A stretch of DNA of 64,000 bases, taken from CBDDHT01 sp965227905. GTDB taxonomy: Bacteria > Pseudomonadota > Alphaproteobacteria > Rhizobiales > Methyloligellaceae. Below the pieces are notes generated by a model. It saw nothing but the letters and a program-made list of their open reading frames with translations, was not told where the DNA came from and ran no database searches. The DNA is taken from the NCBI GenBank assembly GCA_965227905.1, contig OZ245780.1:310001-374000 (forward strand), given 5' to 3'. Position 1 is the stretch's first letter, and the number at the start of each line of letters is the position of its first letter. Both the position numbers and the translations under genes were made by a program. Shown one piece after another: positions 24,737 to 33,246 of the stretch.

Positions 24737-26247
24737 TTCAACTTGCCGCCTGGCCTGTTTGCCGCCTGGGTGGGCCATGGGTTTCCGGCGCCCTGTGTGA
24801 TCTGGCGCCGGCCTTTCAGGATATGATCGTTCTGCCGACCGGTTTCGCCTTTGACCGCTTCCGCAAGGGGCATGACATGATCCATATGGCCGCCAAGCGT
24901 TTCATAATCTTCACGGCTTACCGTGAATTCGATCGGAGCGACCAAAGCCGGTGTCGGGACATAACCGAATGAATTTTCTGGCATGCGGGTGACATCGGCC
25001 ATGACCGTGATGCCGCCTCCTGGCCAGACATAGACCGGGGCACCGCCGCAGCTCACATAGGTCAGGGCCTGCTTGACCGAACGGGTCAGTTTCACGGGAT
25101 TCTCGGTCACACCTGCCCGCAACGAGCCGCCAGCACCGCCCATGAACACCACCGAACACAGCGCAGGTTCGCAATTCTCTTCGATGCGGCTGATGGATTG
25201 CTTGAGGCGGTCCGGCATATCTAGCTCGACGGGCTTAAGTGCGTCATCGAGTTCGAAATAGGCGAATTGCTCCCCAGTCGTCGACACCATCAGCAGCGAT
25301 TGGCCGGGCTTGGCGAATTTTGGATTGAAGTCGCCGAGAATCGTCAGCGGGTCGGTGAGATCGGTTCCGCCCCACCCTGTTCCAGGTTCTGCAACCTGGA
25401 AATAGCGCCCCGGTGTGGAGCGGCGGCCCTTGATCTTAATACCCGTCGCTGGCCAGCCAATTACTTTGCCGGCCTGATGCTCCGACATGACACCTGTGAT
25501 GTGATCATCGACGACAACCACTTCATCGACCAGATCCTTCCATTGAGACGCGAACATGCCAACCGTCGCAGAGCCACAACCAACGCGCATTCGCTCTTCT
25601 GTTGTGCCGTTGATGATCGGCGCGGCACCTGCCTGGACAACGACGGTCGACCCTTCGTCGATTTCCAGTTCCACAGGCTCGCGATTGCACAAGGCCAGCA
25701 AGGTCGCACAGGTGACCCGGCCTTCCTTCTTGCCCCCACCGGTCAGATGATGGACACCGCCGAGCGAGAGCATCTGCGACCCGTACTCGCCAGTCGTGAC
25801 ATGGCCGACCGGCTCGCCATCTGCTCGGACCAGATTGCGTTCAGGACCAAGGTGGCGGTCGGTGTCGATTTTCACCTTCACACCGCAATAGCTGAAAATG
25901 CCTTCGGTAACGACGGTGACCATGTCGACACCATCGACATCACTAGAGACGATGAAAGGCGCGGGCTTGTAGTCGGGATAGGTCGTGCCGGCCCCGACCG
26001 CGGTAACGAATGCGCCACCCGGCGTGATGATATCGCCGTCCCAGTCCTTCTCTGCATCCAGAAACGGGACCATTGCACCGCCCTGTTCCTCCCGTCGCTC
26101 GATGATCGTCAGAGGATCGAGCCTGACAAGCTGACCGCCTTCATTGGCGTAGCGGTCGCACGCCCCGGCCTTGCCGTCGGCGATGTAGCACATGACGGGG
26201 CAAGCATCGCAGCGGATCTTTTCCGGTTTTGCTTTGGTTTCAGCCAT
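24733..26247 (-). CDS. hnr: 6-Hydroxynicotinate reductase
   Basis: The 504-residue protein begins with a Cys cluster, 'CDACPVMCYIADGKAGACDR', fitting a ferredoxin-like Fe-S site. It then follows the sequence I know for 6-hydroxynicotinate reductase ('GVDMVTVVTEGIFSYCGVKVKIDTDRHLG', 'GGGITVMADVTRMPENSFGYVPTPALVAPIEF'). In E. barkeri this enzyme uses reduced ferredoxin to make 6-oxo-1,4,5,6-tetrahydronicotinate. It links the molybdenum hydroxylase upstream with the enamidase at 14064. The ATG at 26247 overlaps the last 8 bases of the hydroxylase gene (ATGGCTGA), so translation is coupled. The donor in this apparently aerobic host is unknown. Confidence 0.8.
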   Translation of the reverse strand: MAETKAKPEKIRCDACPVMCYIADGKAGACDRYANEGGQLVRLDPLTIIERREEQGGAMVPFLDAEKDWDGDIITPGGAFVTAVGAGTTYPDYKPAPFIVSSDVDGVDMVTVVTEGIFSYCGVKVKIDTDRHLGPERNLVRADGEPVGHVTTGEYGSQMLSLGGVHHLTGGGKKEGRVTCATLLALCNREPVELEIDEGSTVVVQAGAAPIINGTTEERMRVGCGSATVGMFASQWKDLVDEVVVVDDHITGVMSEHQAGKVIGWPATGIKIKGRRSTPGRYFQVAEPGTGWGGTDLTDPLTILGDFNPKFAKPGQSLLMVSTTGEQFAYFELDDALKPVELDMPDRLKQSISRIEENCEPALCSVVFMGGAGGSLRAGVTENPVKLTRSVKQALTYVSCGGAPVYVWPGGGITVMADVTRMPENSFGYVPTPALVAPIEFTVSREDYETLGGHMDHVMPLAEAVKGETGRQNDHILKGRRQITQGAGNPWPTQAANRPGGKLK

Positions 26248-28993
26248 CGGACTGCGCCTCAAGGATCGCCGCCCTCACACGGTCCGGAGTGGCAGGCAGG
26301 TGCCGAACACGCGCGCCTGTTGCGTGACGGATGGCATTGAGAATTGCAGGTGCGGTCGGGATCAGCACATGTTCGCCCAGGCCCTTGGCGCCATAAGGTC
26401 CTTCGGCGTCGGGCACCTCGACGATAATGCTGTCGATTGGCGGTACATCGCCGAATGTCGGAATGAGATAGTCATGCAAATTCTCGGTGCGGCCGGGGAT
26501 ATAATCCTCCATCAATGCCAATCCTATGCCTTGCGCGATCCCCCCTTCGATCTGGCCCTCGATGAGAACCGGGTTGATCGCGCGGCCGACATCATGAGCG
26601 GCCGTGATGCGGTCCAGCTTCACGGTGCCCAGCGCAATATCGACCGTTAATTCGACGAGCTGTGCGCCATAGCCGAATACAGCGTAAGGGATCCCCTGAC
26701 CGTCGGAATCCAGCGGTGCGGTGGGCGGATCGTATGTCTCTTCCGCCATAAAGACGTAGCCATGTTGGTTCGCAGTCAGTTCCGCCAGATCGATCGAGGT
26801 TTCATAGCCATTGTCGGAAAGTCTGATCTGTCCAGAAGCGAATTCGATCTCTGCATCGGGCCCGACATTGACGTGACGGACGATAGCCGCGCGAAGAGCC
26901 TCACCTGCAAGCTTTGCGGCGGAGCCCGTCACGTAAGTCTGCCGCGATGCGGAGGTCTTCCCGCAGTCCGGCGTCAGATCCGTATCGCCCCCGATGAGTT
27001 CGATCGAATGAACAGACACGCCAAGCGCATCGGCTGTGATTTGGGCAATGACCGTGTTTGCACCCTGTCCGATATCGGTTGCGCCCTGGTGCAGCACAAC
27101 GCGTCCATCCGGCGTTATACCGAGGCGAATGGTCGAGGGATTGGGTAGCGAGGTGTTTCCGCAACCGTACCAGCAGGACGCAACGCCGATGCCCCGCCGC
27201 GTTCCACTGCCATTTGCCGTATGATTGTGCTGTTCGGCTTCCGCACTAGCGCGATCCCAGGCCGGCTTCAGCGCGGCGAGACAGTCTGCAATCCCGACCC
27301 CCGTCTCGAAAATCTGGCCAGTGACCGTCGGCTGGCCATTCTGCAACGCATTGATCCGGCGGAACTCGAGGCGGTCGATACCACACGCATCCGCCAATTC
27401 ATCATAGGTGCATTCCTGGGCAATCGCCGATTGCGGCACACCAAAGCCCCGGAACGCGCCCGACGGCGGACAATTGGTCAGGACGGCCAGACTGTTCGCT
27501 TCATAATTCGGCGTGAAGTAGGGACCCGACGCGTGGACCGGTACGCGGTTGGCAACGGTCGGCCCCCAACTGGCATAAGCGCCCGTATTGAATGTGCCGT
27601 TGAATGCCATTGACGTAACATGGCCGTCATCACGGCAACCGATCTTGACGGCGATCTCGGACGGATGTCGCTTGGTGGTCGATTGCATGGATTCCGAGCG
27701 GGTGTAGACAATCGCAGCCGGCCGGTTCAATCGCCAGGCCGCAAGTGCCACGAAGGGTTGCATCGAAATGTCGATTTTGGAGCCGAATCCGCCACCGCAT
27801 GCGGTGGGTATGACGCGCACGGCGCTCTCTTCGAGTCCCATGATCTCAGCAACGGCCTCACGGTCCATGTGGGGGGCCTGGGTTGAGCTATGGACTTCGA
27901 GCCTGTTACCGACTCTCCGGGCAAAACCGGCTTCCGGCTCGATATAGGCATGTTCGATAAAAGGGGTCGAATAGGCGGCCTCGACGACATGGTCGGCTTC
28001 GGCAAGGCCGGTATCGAGATTGCCACGTCGGACGAGCCCTCGAACAAGAATGTTGCCATCGCGCGACTCATGAACCTGAGGCGCATCGTCAGCCAACGCG
28101 TTGCCGGAGGTCATAGCCTCCGGCAAGGGCTCCCAGATCACAGGAATGGTCGCCAGATCGAGTGCGCGAACGGCATCGGGTTCACCGGCAACCGCCGCGA
28201 TCGCCTCACCTCGGAACCGCGCAACGTCTTCCGCCAAGACCGGTTGATCGGCAAAAGGTGGAATAACGCCAAAGCAATTTCGGCCTGGAATATCTTTGGC
28301 GGTAAACACAGCGAGTATGCCCGGGCTCTGCTGAACGAACCCTGCAACATCGCCGAAAGTGAAACCGGCATGGTGATAGGGGCTGCGCAGAATGCGAACC
28401 AGCACGGCATCCTGAGGAATAGAGTCCGCACCGAAGGCATCCTGCCCAAGAACCTTGTCCACGCCGTCCAAGCGGCGAATGGATGCGCCAACATTGTCGC
28501 CGGCGCCTGGCTGTTGTTCGGCCATATCGAAATCGGAGGCCTGGAGGACCGCTTCGATGATCTTGCGGTAACCCGTACAGCGGCAGAGGACCCCACCAAG
28601 GGCGTCTTCGACTTCGCTTTCACTTGGATAGGGATTGGCATTCAGAAGCGCGGTCGCCGAGACCAGCATACCGGGCGTACAGATGCCACACTGCGCCGCA
28701 CCGAAATGCAGAAAAGAGGCCTGCAATCGCGACAGGGTTCCGTTGCCAGAGGACAGTCCTTCCAGAGTTGTGACGGATGCACCCTCGACTTGAGCAACAG
28801 AGACGAGACAGCTGCAGCTCGCTTCGCCATCGATCAGAACGGTACATGCACCGCAGTCGCCGGCATCGCAGCCGACTTTGGTGGCCGTCTGGCCGAGGCG
28901 ATCGCGCAAAACCGCCGACAAACGTTCGATCGGCGCGGCATCGGCCGAAACAGATGCACCATTCAGCACAAACTGTATTTCGCCGCCCGTCAT
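26240..28993 (-). CDS. Molybdenum hydroxylase, fused 2Fe-2S and molybdopterin subunit (probable nicotinate dehydrogenase)
   Basis: The 917-residue protein is a fusion. Residues 1-155 carry two [2Fe-2S] sites: Cys42, Cys47, Cys50 and Cys62, then Cys102, Cys105, Cys137 and Cys139. Residues about 165-917 are the molybdopterin-cytosine-dinucleotide domain of the xanthine dehydrogenase family ('TACGGGFGSKIDI', 'GAFRGFGVPQ'), with the catalytic Glu in 'GAKGLGEHVL' near the end. With the FAD subunit one base upstream it forms a complete hydroxylase. Operon context with 6-hydroxynicotinate reductase points to nicotinate 6-hydroxylation. The ATG at 28993 is preceded by AGAGGAAAG; the frame upstream of it is the FAD gene in another frame. 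Confidence 0.8.
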   Translation of the reverse strand: MTGGEIQFVLNGASVSADAAPIERLSAVLRDRLGQTATKVGCDAGDCGACTVLIDGEASCSCLVSVAQVEGASVTTLEGLSSGNGTLSRLQASFLHFGAAQCGICTPGMLVSATALLNANPYPSESEVEDALGGVLCRCTGYRKIIEAVLQASDFDMAEQQPGAGDNVGASIRRLDGVDKVLGQDAFGADSIPQDAVLVRILRSPYHHAGFTFGDVAGFVQQSPGILAVFTAKDIPGRNCFGVIPPFADQPVLAEDVARFRGEAIAAVAGEPDAVRALDLATIPVIWEPLPEAMTSGNALADDAPQVHESRDGNILVRGLVRRGNLDTGLAEADHVVEAAYSTPFIEHAYIEPEAGFARRVGNRLEVHSSTQAPHMDREAVAEIMGLEESAVRVIPTACGGGFGSKIDISMQPFVALAAWRLNRPAAIVYTRSESMQSTTKRHPSEIAVKIGCRDDGHVTSMAFNGTFNTGAYASWGPTVANRVPVHASGPYFTPNYEANSLAVLTNCPPSGAFRGFGVPQSAIAQECTYDELADACGIDRLEFRRINALQNGQPTVTGQIFETGVGIADCLAALKPAWDRASAEAEQHNHTANGSGTRRGIGVASCWYGCGNTSLPNPSTIRLGITPDGRVVLHQGATDIGQGANTVIAQITADALGVSVHSIELIGGDTDLTPDCGKTSASRQTYVTGSAAKLAGEALRAAIVRHVNVGPDAEIEFASGQIRLSDNGYETSIDLAELTANQHGYVFMAEETYDPPTAPLDSDGQGIPYAVFGYGAQLVELTVDIALGTVKLDRITAAHDVGRAINPVLIEGQIEGGIAQGIGLALMEDYIPGRTENLHDYLIPTFGDVPPIDSIIVEVPDAEGPYGAKGLGEHVLIPTAPAILNAIRHATGARVRHLPATPDRVRAAILEAQSDG

Positions 28994-28994
28994 T

Positions 28995-29834
28995 TCACTT
29001 TCCTCTTTCGATACAGGACAGCAGCGCACGCCGCACCAGTTCGACAGCAGCGGCGCCGCGATAGTCCGCTGTTGCACGGATATCGTCGATTGGGACGAGG
29101 CCAGCGAGCTGATCAACATTGACTGCATCGCAGGCTTCGGCACTCGAACATCCAATGATGGCTTGCTCAAGTGCAGGCAGACGTTTGGCCACTTCCGAGC
29201 ATGAGCCGACGGAAATGGCAGCATCGCAAACTCTGCCATCTGAGCCCGAATCCACGCGAACTGCCGCCATAGCAATGGAGATTACGAGATACTTCCGTGC
29301 TCCGAGCTTTAGAAAACGACTATTGCCGGTTGCCGATGTCTCGGGAATGAGGATCGCGGTGACCAACTCAGACGGTGTGAGCATGGTCGCGCGATTGCCT
29401 GTAATGAATTCAGTGAGAGCCAAACGGCGGACCCCAATTGCCGACGACAATTCCACTTCAGCATCAAGCGTCAGCAGGGGCGGTACGCCATCCGCTGCAG
29501 GAGAGGCGTTACAGATATTCCCTGCAATCGTCGCACGGTTCTGGATCTGAACAGAGCCAACCTCACGTGCAGCGAGTTTGAGCCCTTCAAACGACGGCGG
29601 CAGATCCGCTGCGACAAGGTCGCTCCAGGTCGCCAGCGCGCCGACTCTCCAGAAACCACTTTCGCGCCTGATGTGGCGAAGTCCGCCGATCGCAGTGATG
29701 TCGAGGACGGGCCTGGTAGGCGCATTGTCACGCAAACCCGGATAGTAATCCGTCCCGCCTGCAAGGATATCCCAGCTCTGTGCATCGAGAAGTGCCAAAG
29801 CTTCGCGCAACTGTTTTGGCCGTTCGAATTGCAT
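28995..29834 (-). CDS. Molybdenum hydroxylase FAD-binding subunit
   Basis: The 279-residue protein has the CoxM/XDH-FAD pattern: 'ILAGGTDYYPGLR' near residue 33, 'TIAGNICNASPAADGVPPLL' for FAD pyrophosphate contacts, and a C-terminal CO-dehydrogenase-flavoprotein domain. It carries electrons from the Mo and 2Fe-2S centres to NAD+ or another acceptor. It is the first gene of the hydroxylase-reductase-UPF0280-DUF1185 operon. A promoter and operator lie 12-58 bases before its ATG; the ribosome site is weak. The TGA is one base from the next ATG. Confidence 0.85.
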   Translation of the reverse strand: MQFERPKQLREALALLDAQSWDILAGGTDYYPGLRDNAPTRPVLDITAIGGLRHIRRESGFWRVGALATWSDLVAADLPPSFEGLKLAAREVGSVQIQNRATIAGNICNASPAADGVPPLLTLDAEVELSSAIGVRRLALTEFITGNRATMLTPSELVTAILIPETSATGNSRFLKLGARKYLVISIAMAAVRVDSGSDGRVCDAAISVGSCSEVAKRLPALEQAIIGCSSAEACDAVNVDQLAGLVPIDDIRATADYRGAAAVELVRRALLSCIERGK

Positions 29835-29845
29835 AGGTCATCTTA

Positions 29846-29892
29846 TCATTAGTATACAAATGAAAATAATACGCTATGGACTGTGAAGTCAA
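29846..29892 (-). promoter_or_regulatory. Promoter and operator of the molybdenum-hydroxylase operon
   Basis: On the minus strand TTGACT (29892-29887) and TATTAT (29871-29866) are separated by 15 bases. The palindrome TCATTAGTATACAAATGA (29846-29863, one mismatched pair) follows at the expected transcription start. Its core ATTAGTATACAAAT differs in one base from the operator at 15303-15316. Promoter spacing and operator position are alike at both sites, arguing for control by one repressor. Confidence 0.7.
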
Positions 29893-30022
29893 CGCATGAT
29901 CAAGAGTGGCCCAGCGTTTCAAATGAGCCGGACAGGTCAGATTTCCGACCGCGCGAATGACGGCATGAACAAGAACGCGCACCGCAAACGGCAATTGAAT
30001 TGCGCGTTGAAGGAACTCTGCT

Positions 30023-31072
30023 GTGGCAGACAAGGTCTGGGACATCATTATTGTCGGTCAGGGTATCGCTGGGACAACTCTAGCCTGGCAGATGCAGCAG
30101 GCCGGCCAAAACGTCTTGATCGTCGATGCCTGCGAGCCGGTGACTTCCTCGAAAATCGCCGCCGGGCTGATGACGCCAATCACAGGCAAACGCCTGGTCC
30201 TGAGCCTGCGTTGCGATGAGTTCCTTCCTTTAGCCAGGACGTTCTACCGGAGTATCGAAGAATACACTGGTCGGCAGTTTTTCCACGACCGCACGGCCAT
30301 CAGGCTCTTCAGTTCGGATTTGGAACGTGAAATCTGGGCTGAGAGAAGCCAGGATCCAGCGTATCAGTTCTATCTCCGTGACCTGCAACCCAAACCTTTG
30401 CTCGATCCGGAACTGGGAGATGCGGCAGGAGGAGGCTTCGCCATGAACGCGGCACAGCTCGACGTCACAGCCTATCTGGAAGCCTCGCGCACGGCTCTGA
30501 CTTTCGAGCAAATGACCGTGGATTGGGACCGCGACGTGACGTTCGATTCCGATGGCGTATCGATCCAAGGCTATCGGGCGCATCGTCTCGTTTCATGCGA
30601 AGGCTATGCCGCAACACGCAATCCATATTTTTCCTGGGTGCCGTTCAAAGCAGCCAAGGGCGACATATTGACGGTTCGTTTTCATCGGCCCGTGCCGGCG
30701 AATTCATTCCATCGCGGAATCTGGATTGCGCCAACGTCGCAATCCGATGTTTTTCGCGTTGGCTCAACTTATGAATGGGAGAAACTCAATCAGGAGCCGG
30801 ATACCGCTGCCCGTTCCAAGATTGAGCGTAGACTGAAGGACTTCATCCACGTGCCCTACACGGTATTGGACCATCAGGCGGCGGTTCGCCCGATCATCAA
30901 TGAAAGCAGGGCTCTTGTCGGACTCCATCCGGATCATGAGCAGCTGGGCTACTTCAACGGATTGGGGTCGAAAGGCTCGCTCCACGCGCCTTGGTATGCG
31001 CAGTGCTTTTCGGATTTCCTTGTGAAGCAAGAAGCACTACCCGTCGACTGTGACGTTCGCCAGCATTTCTGA
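30023..31072 (+). CDS. FAD-dependent oxidoreductase of the DAO family, MnmC2/MnmL-like
   Basis: The 349-residue protein opens with the dinucleotide-binding motif 'IIIVGQGIAGTTLAWQMQQAG' and has the glycine-oxidase/MnmC C-domain layout, ending 'GLGSKGSLHAPWYAQCF'. It starts at a GTG and its TGA is 3 bases before the mnmM gene. In MnmC the equivalent domain oxidatively removes the carboxymethyl group of cmnm5U34 in tRNA to leave nm5U34, and stand-alone versions that work with MnmM are known in Gram-positive bacteria. The tight pairing makes this the best guess. An amine or sarcosine oxidase is the alternative. Confidence 0.6.
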   Translation: MADKVWDIIIVGQGIAGTTLAWQMQQAGQNVLIVDACEPVTSSKIAAGLMTPITGKRLVLSLRCDEFLPLARTFYRSIEEYTGRQFFHDRTAIRLFSSDLEREIWAERSQDPAYQFYLRDLQPKPLLDPELGDAAGGGFAMNAAQLDVTAYLEASRTALTFEQMTVDWDRDVTFDSDGVSIQGYRAHRLVSCEGYAATRNPYFSWVPFKAAKGDILTVRFHRPVPANSFHRGIWIAPTSQSDVFRVGSTYEWEKLNQEPDTAARSKIERRLKDFIHVPYTVLDHQAAVRPIINESRALVGLHPDHEQLGYFNGLGSKGSLHAPWYAQCFSDFLVKQEALPVDCDVRQHF

Positions 31073-31075
31073 GCC

Positions 31076-31651
31076 ATGATACGCGCCACTGAAATCGCCC
31101 ACTTTTTGATGCGCCAGTCGATCCAGCCCGGCGATACGGTTGTAGATGCGACGGCCGGAAACGGTCATGACACTCTATTCCTGGCTGAGTGCGTCGGACC
31201 ACTTGGCTGGGTGTTCGGGTTCGACGTGCAAGAGACAGCACTGCGGGAAACGGGCCGTCTTGTCGCAAATCTGTCTCAGGTTCAGCTTGTTCTTGCCGGT
31301 CACCAAGAAATGGACGAGACTCTCACTGCCGCCGGGATTGCCAAGGGTCAGGTGGCGGGCATCATGTTCAACCTCGGATATCTGCCGGGTGCTTCCAAAA
31401 CGATCATGACCCACGCAGAAACAACCCTGCAAGGACTCGAACAGGGTCTCTCATACCTGCAAGTCAAGGGGATCGTTACGCTCGTCTGCTATCCTGGTCA
31501 TTCCGGAGGCACTGAAGAAACAGCAAGCGTCCGTTCTTTTGCCGAACGCCTTTCTTCAGATTTCTCAGTCTCTCGATATCACCGAGTCAACACGATACAA
31601 GCCGCGCCCGAGCTCCTCGTGATTCAACGACTGCGCAAGAGCAACGCCTAA
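31076..31651 (+). CDS. mnmM: tRNA U34 methyltransferase MnmM (YtqB family)
   Basis: The 191-residue class I methyltransferase closely follows Bacillus YtqB. It has 'VVDATAGNGHDTLFLAE' (the SAM-binding motif), 'GFDVQETAL', 'FNLGYLPGASKTIMTHAETT' and 'CYPGHSGG'. YtqB/MnmM methylates 5-aminomethyl-(2-thio)uridine at position 34 of tRNA, finishing mnm5(s2)U. The upstream FAD oxidoreductase would supply the aminomethyl form, and MnmE (start at 63193 or 63205) acts earlier in the pathway. SAM and fold are certain; the exact tRNA substrate is inferred from the family. Confidence 0.8.
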   Translation: MIRATEIAHFLMRQSIQPGDTVVDATAGNGHDTLFLAECVGPLGWVFGFDVQETALRETGRLVANLSQVQLVLAGHQEMDETLTAAGIAKGQVAGIMFNLGYLPGASKTIMTHAETTLQGLEQGLSYLQVKGIVTLVCYPGHSGGTEETASVRSFAERLSSDFSVSRYHRVNTIQAAPELLVIQRLRKSNA

Positions 31652-31690
31652 CGATAGCTCGGCATCATTGCCTTTCCGGCATTTCTGAAT

Positions 31691-32164
31691 TCAGCCCGAT
31701 GATGGCGCAACCGCGAAGTCAGTCAGCTCCTCCAGAACACGCGCGTAGAATGCCACGTCCCCTTCCGGGTGCTCCAGAGCGTGTCGTTTGAATATCGTGC
31801 CATAGAGATACTGAGCCGTATTGTACGAAATCCAGACCTTACCGTTCGCGTCCGCATAGACCACCGCCTTGGGCGGAAAGTCGATCGCGGCCACGGGATT
31901 CTTGATCATGAACGGCGTTCCGTATTTCGGATTTCCGATGGAGACGACGATCGCTGGCGGCATTTCCTTGCCATTGGCCTTGGCCGCCGCTGCATGATCA
32001 ATACGCGGGAAAACGGTCATTCCTTTTTCGCGCGCTGCCTGCTCGAACCGCGCTGCCGTTTCCTCAACAGAATGTGGGCTGCTCTTGGTCAGAATGCCAT
32101 TGTCCGCAGCAGCGGGCATTACCCAAAGAAACGCAATTAGCGCAGCAAATACCGTTGGTCTCAT
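31691..32164 (-). CDS. Secreted DUF302-domain protein
   Basis: The 157-residue protein has a signal peptide ('RPTVFAALIAFLWVMPAAA'), so it is periplasmic. The DUF302 fold follows: 'SVEETAARFEQAAREKGMTVFPRIDHAAAA', then 'PAIVVSIGNPKYGTPFM' and 'AIDFPPKAVVYADANGKVWISYN'. DUF302 proteins bind small ligands or metals in some cases, but no general role is known. The ATG at 32164 has GGAG 9 bases before it. It converges on mnmM. Confidence 0.8.
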   Translation of the reverse strand: MRPTVFAALIAFLWVMPAAADNGILTKSSPHSVEETAARFEQAAREKGMTVFPRIDHAAAAKANGKEMPPAIVVSIGNPKYGTPFMIKNPVAAIDFPPKAVVYADANGKVWISYNTAQYLYGTIFKRHALEHPEGDVAFYARVLEELTDFAVAPSSG

Positions 32165-32398
32165 GGCTTTTCTCCGCGATGTGTCAGTTATTGTGCCACG
32201 CGTCCAGAGTTCAGACATGTCAGCGGACGGACATGGCGTTACCTGCCCATAAGCTGGTGCGCTGGTCCAGGCATGCCAATTGAATTGCAATGTCGGCTTG
32301 ATAGAATTTCGAATAGAGCCGTGCTCGGCCTGGCGGGACGTTTTGCAACAGATGGTCAGTCGAATTGCATCACGTATTGGGATTCAGAACCGCATTGA

Positions 32399-32941
32399 TC
32401 AGTTGCAGTTGGTCGCCGCTGTTCCGCACTGGTCGCCAGGCGCTAACCAACCCCGTTTGCCTTGATGCTCGACGAGCGCCCATTTTCCGTTACAGCCTCG
32501 TAGACCAACTTCGGATTCGCTGGGGACTTTGCCGATGACCCGACTTGAAGGGCTAGGGCTATGTCGCAATACGGCATGTCCCTTGTCATAACCGCTTGTG
32601 CTTGTCGCCATCAGGCTGGCGTGAACCCAGCCGTTGCCCATGAAGAGATCGGTCCCGTCCATACCTTCCGTGGCCCGGGTGATGCGGAGCCACGAACCAC
32701 GCGACTCCCGAATATCCATTTCTGGATAGACTTCCATGCCACTGGCGGTGAAGCGTTTGAGGCGTGCAAGAATACGGTGCCGCGTCCCGGGCCCGGACCG
32801 CACATTTAAACCATTCGGGTCTTTGTCGATCGAATATCCGGCGATGTTACACGCAACCGACGGTGCTTTCTTGGCGTTGGCCTCAGGCAAGATGCCCATG
32901 AAAAGGAGGCTTATGGTTGTGGCGGCAGTTAGGAATCGCAT
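32399..32941 (-). CDS. Secreted protein with two bacterial SH3-like domains
   Basis: The 180-residue product has a signal peptide of about 23 residues (MRFLTAATTISLLFMGILP). An SH3_3-type domain follows ('GLNVRSGPGTRHRILARL', with late 'GNGWVHASLM'), then a second, shorter SH3-like unit ('AVLRHSPSPSSRVIGKVP' to 'GKRGWLAPGDQCG'). Such domains bind peptidoglycan or partner proteins in the periplasm. There are four cysteines, enough for two disulfides. No catalytic domain is attached. Confidence 0.75.
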   Translation of the reverse strand: MRFLTAATTISLLFMGILPEANAKKAPSVACNIAGYSIDKDPNGLNVRSGPGTRHRILARLKRFTASGMEVYPEMDIRESRGSWLRITRATEGMDGTDLFMGNGWVHASLMATSTSGYDKGHAVLRHSPSPSSRVIGKVPSESEVGLRGCNGKWALVEHQGKRGWLAPGDQCGTAATNCN

Positions 32942-33246
32942 CAGCGCACCCTTGAACAAGAGATTCTCAAGATATCTAGTACTGGGAGCGTGGTCTGACC
33001 ACCCCGAACGACGCACAGTCCGGCGTCGCGATGCCCTGGTAAGCCGTCAGATGTCTGAACGCTTGAGCTACCATTCAAATGCCTTTGAATGCTGCACTAA
33101 AACCGCTCATAAAACGCTGCTCGAACACAAAGCATTGACACGACCATAGATGTCCTTGCACGGCACAGCATTTCAGGTTAACCAACCCTTCGAGCCTCTT
33201 GCATGTCCGCGTCCGCGGACGCGGTCTCGTCAAGGAGCATTTCCCC
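32942..33246. promoter_or_regulatory. Divergent intergenic region carrying the mdh leader
   Basis: This 305-bp region separates the SH3 gene from mdh and contains no supportable gene. The promoter of the mdh-suc genes should lie here; I could not fix a convincing -35/-10 pair. A striking palindrome is listed separately. AAGGAG at 33232-33237 is the mdh ribosome site. Confidence 0.5.
33207..33224. promoter_or_regulatory. Perfect 18-bp GC-rich palindrome in the mdh leader
   Basis: CCGCGTCCGCGGACGCGG is a perfect dyad ending 7 bases before the mdh ribosome binding site. In RNA it could form a very stable stem; in DNA it could be an operator. It is not a standard terminator because no T-run follows and mdh lies directly downstream. 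Confidence 0.6.

Noticed and set aside
25267..26340. Plus-strand frame of 357 codons opposite 6-hydroxynicotinate reductase
   Set aside because: The reductase is certain on the other strand; this frame shows no domain.
27890..29122. Plus-strand frame of 410 codons opposite the molybdenum hydroxylase
   Set aside because: It overlaps two conserved enzyme genes with intact cofactor motifs; the translation is low-complexity and unrecognisable.
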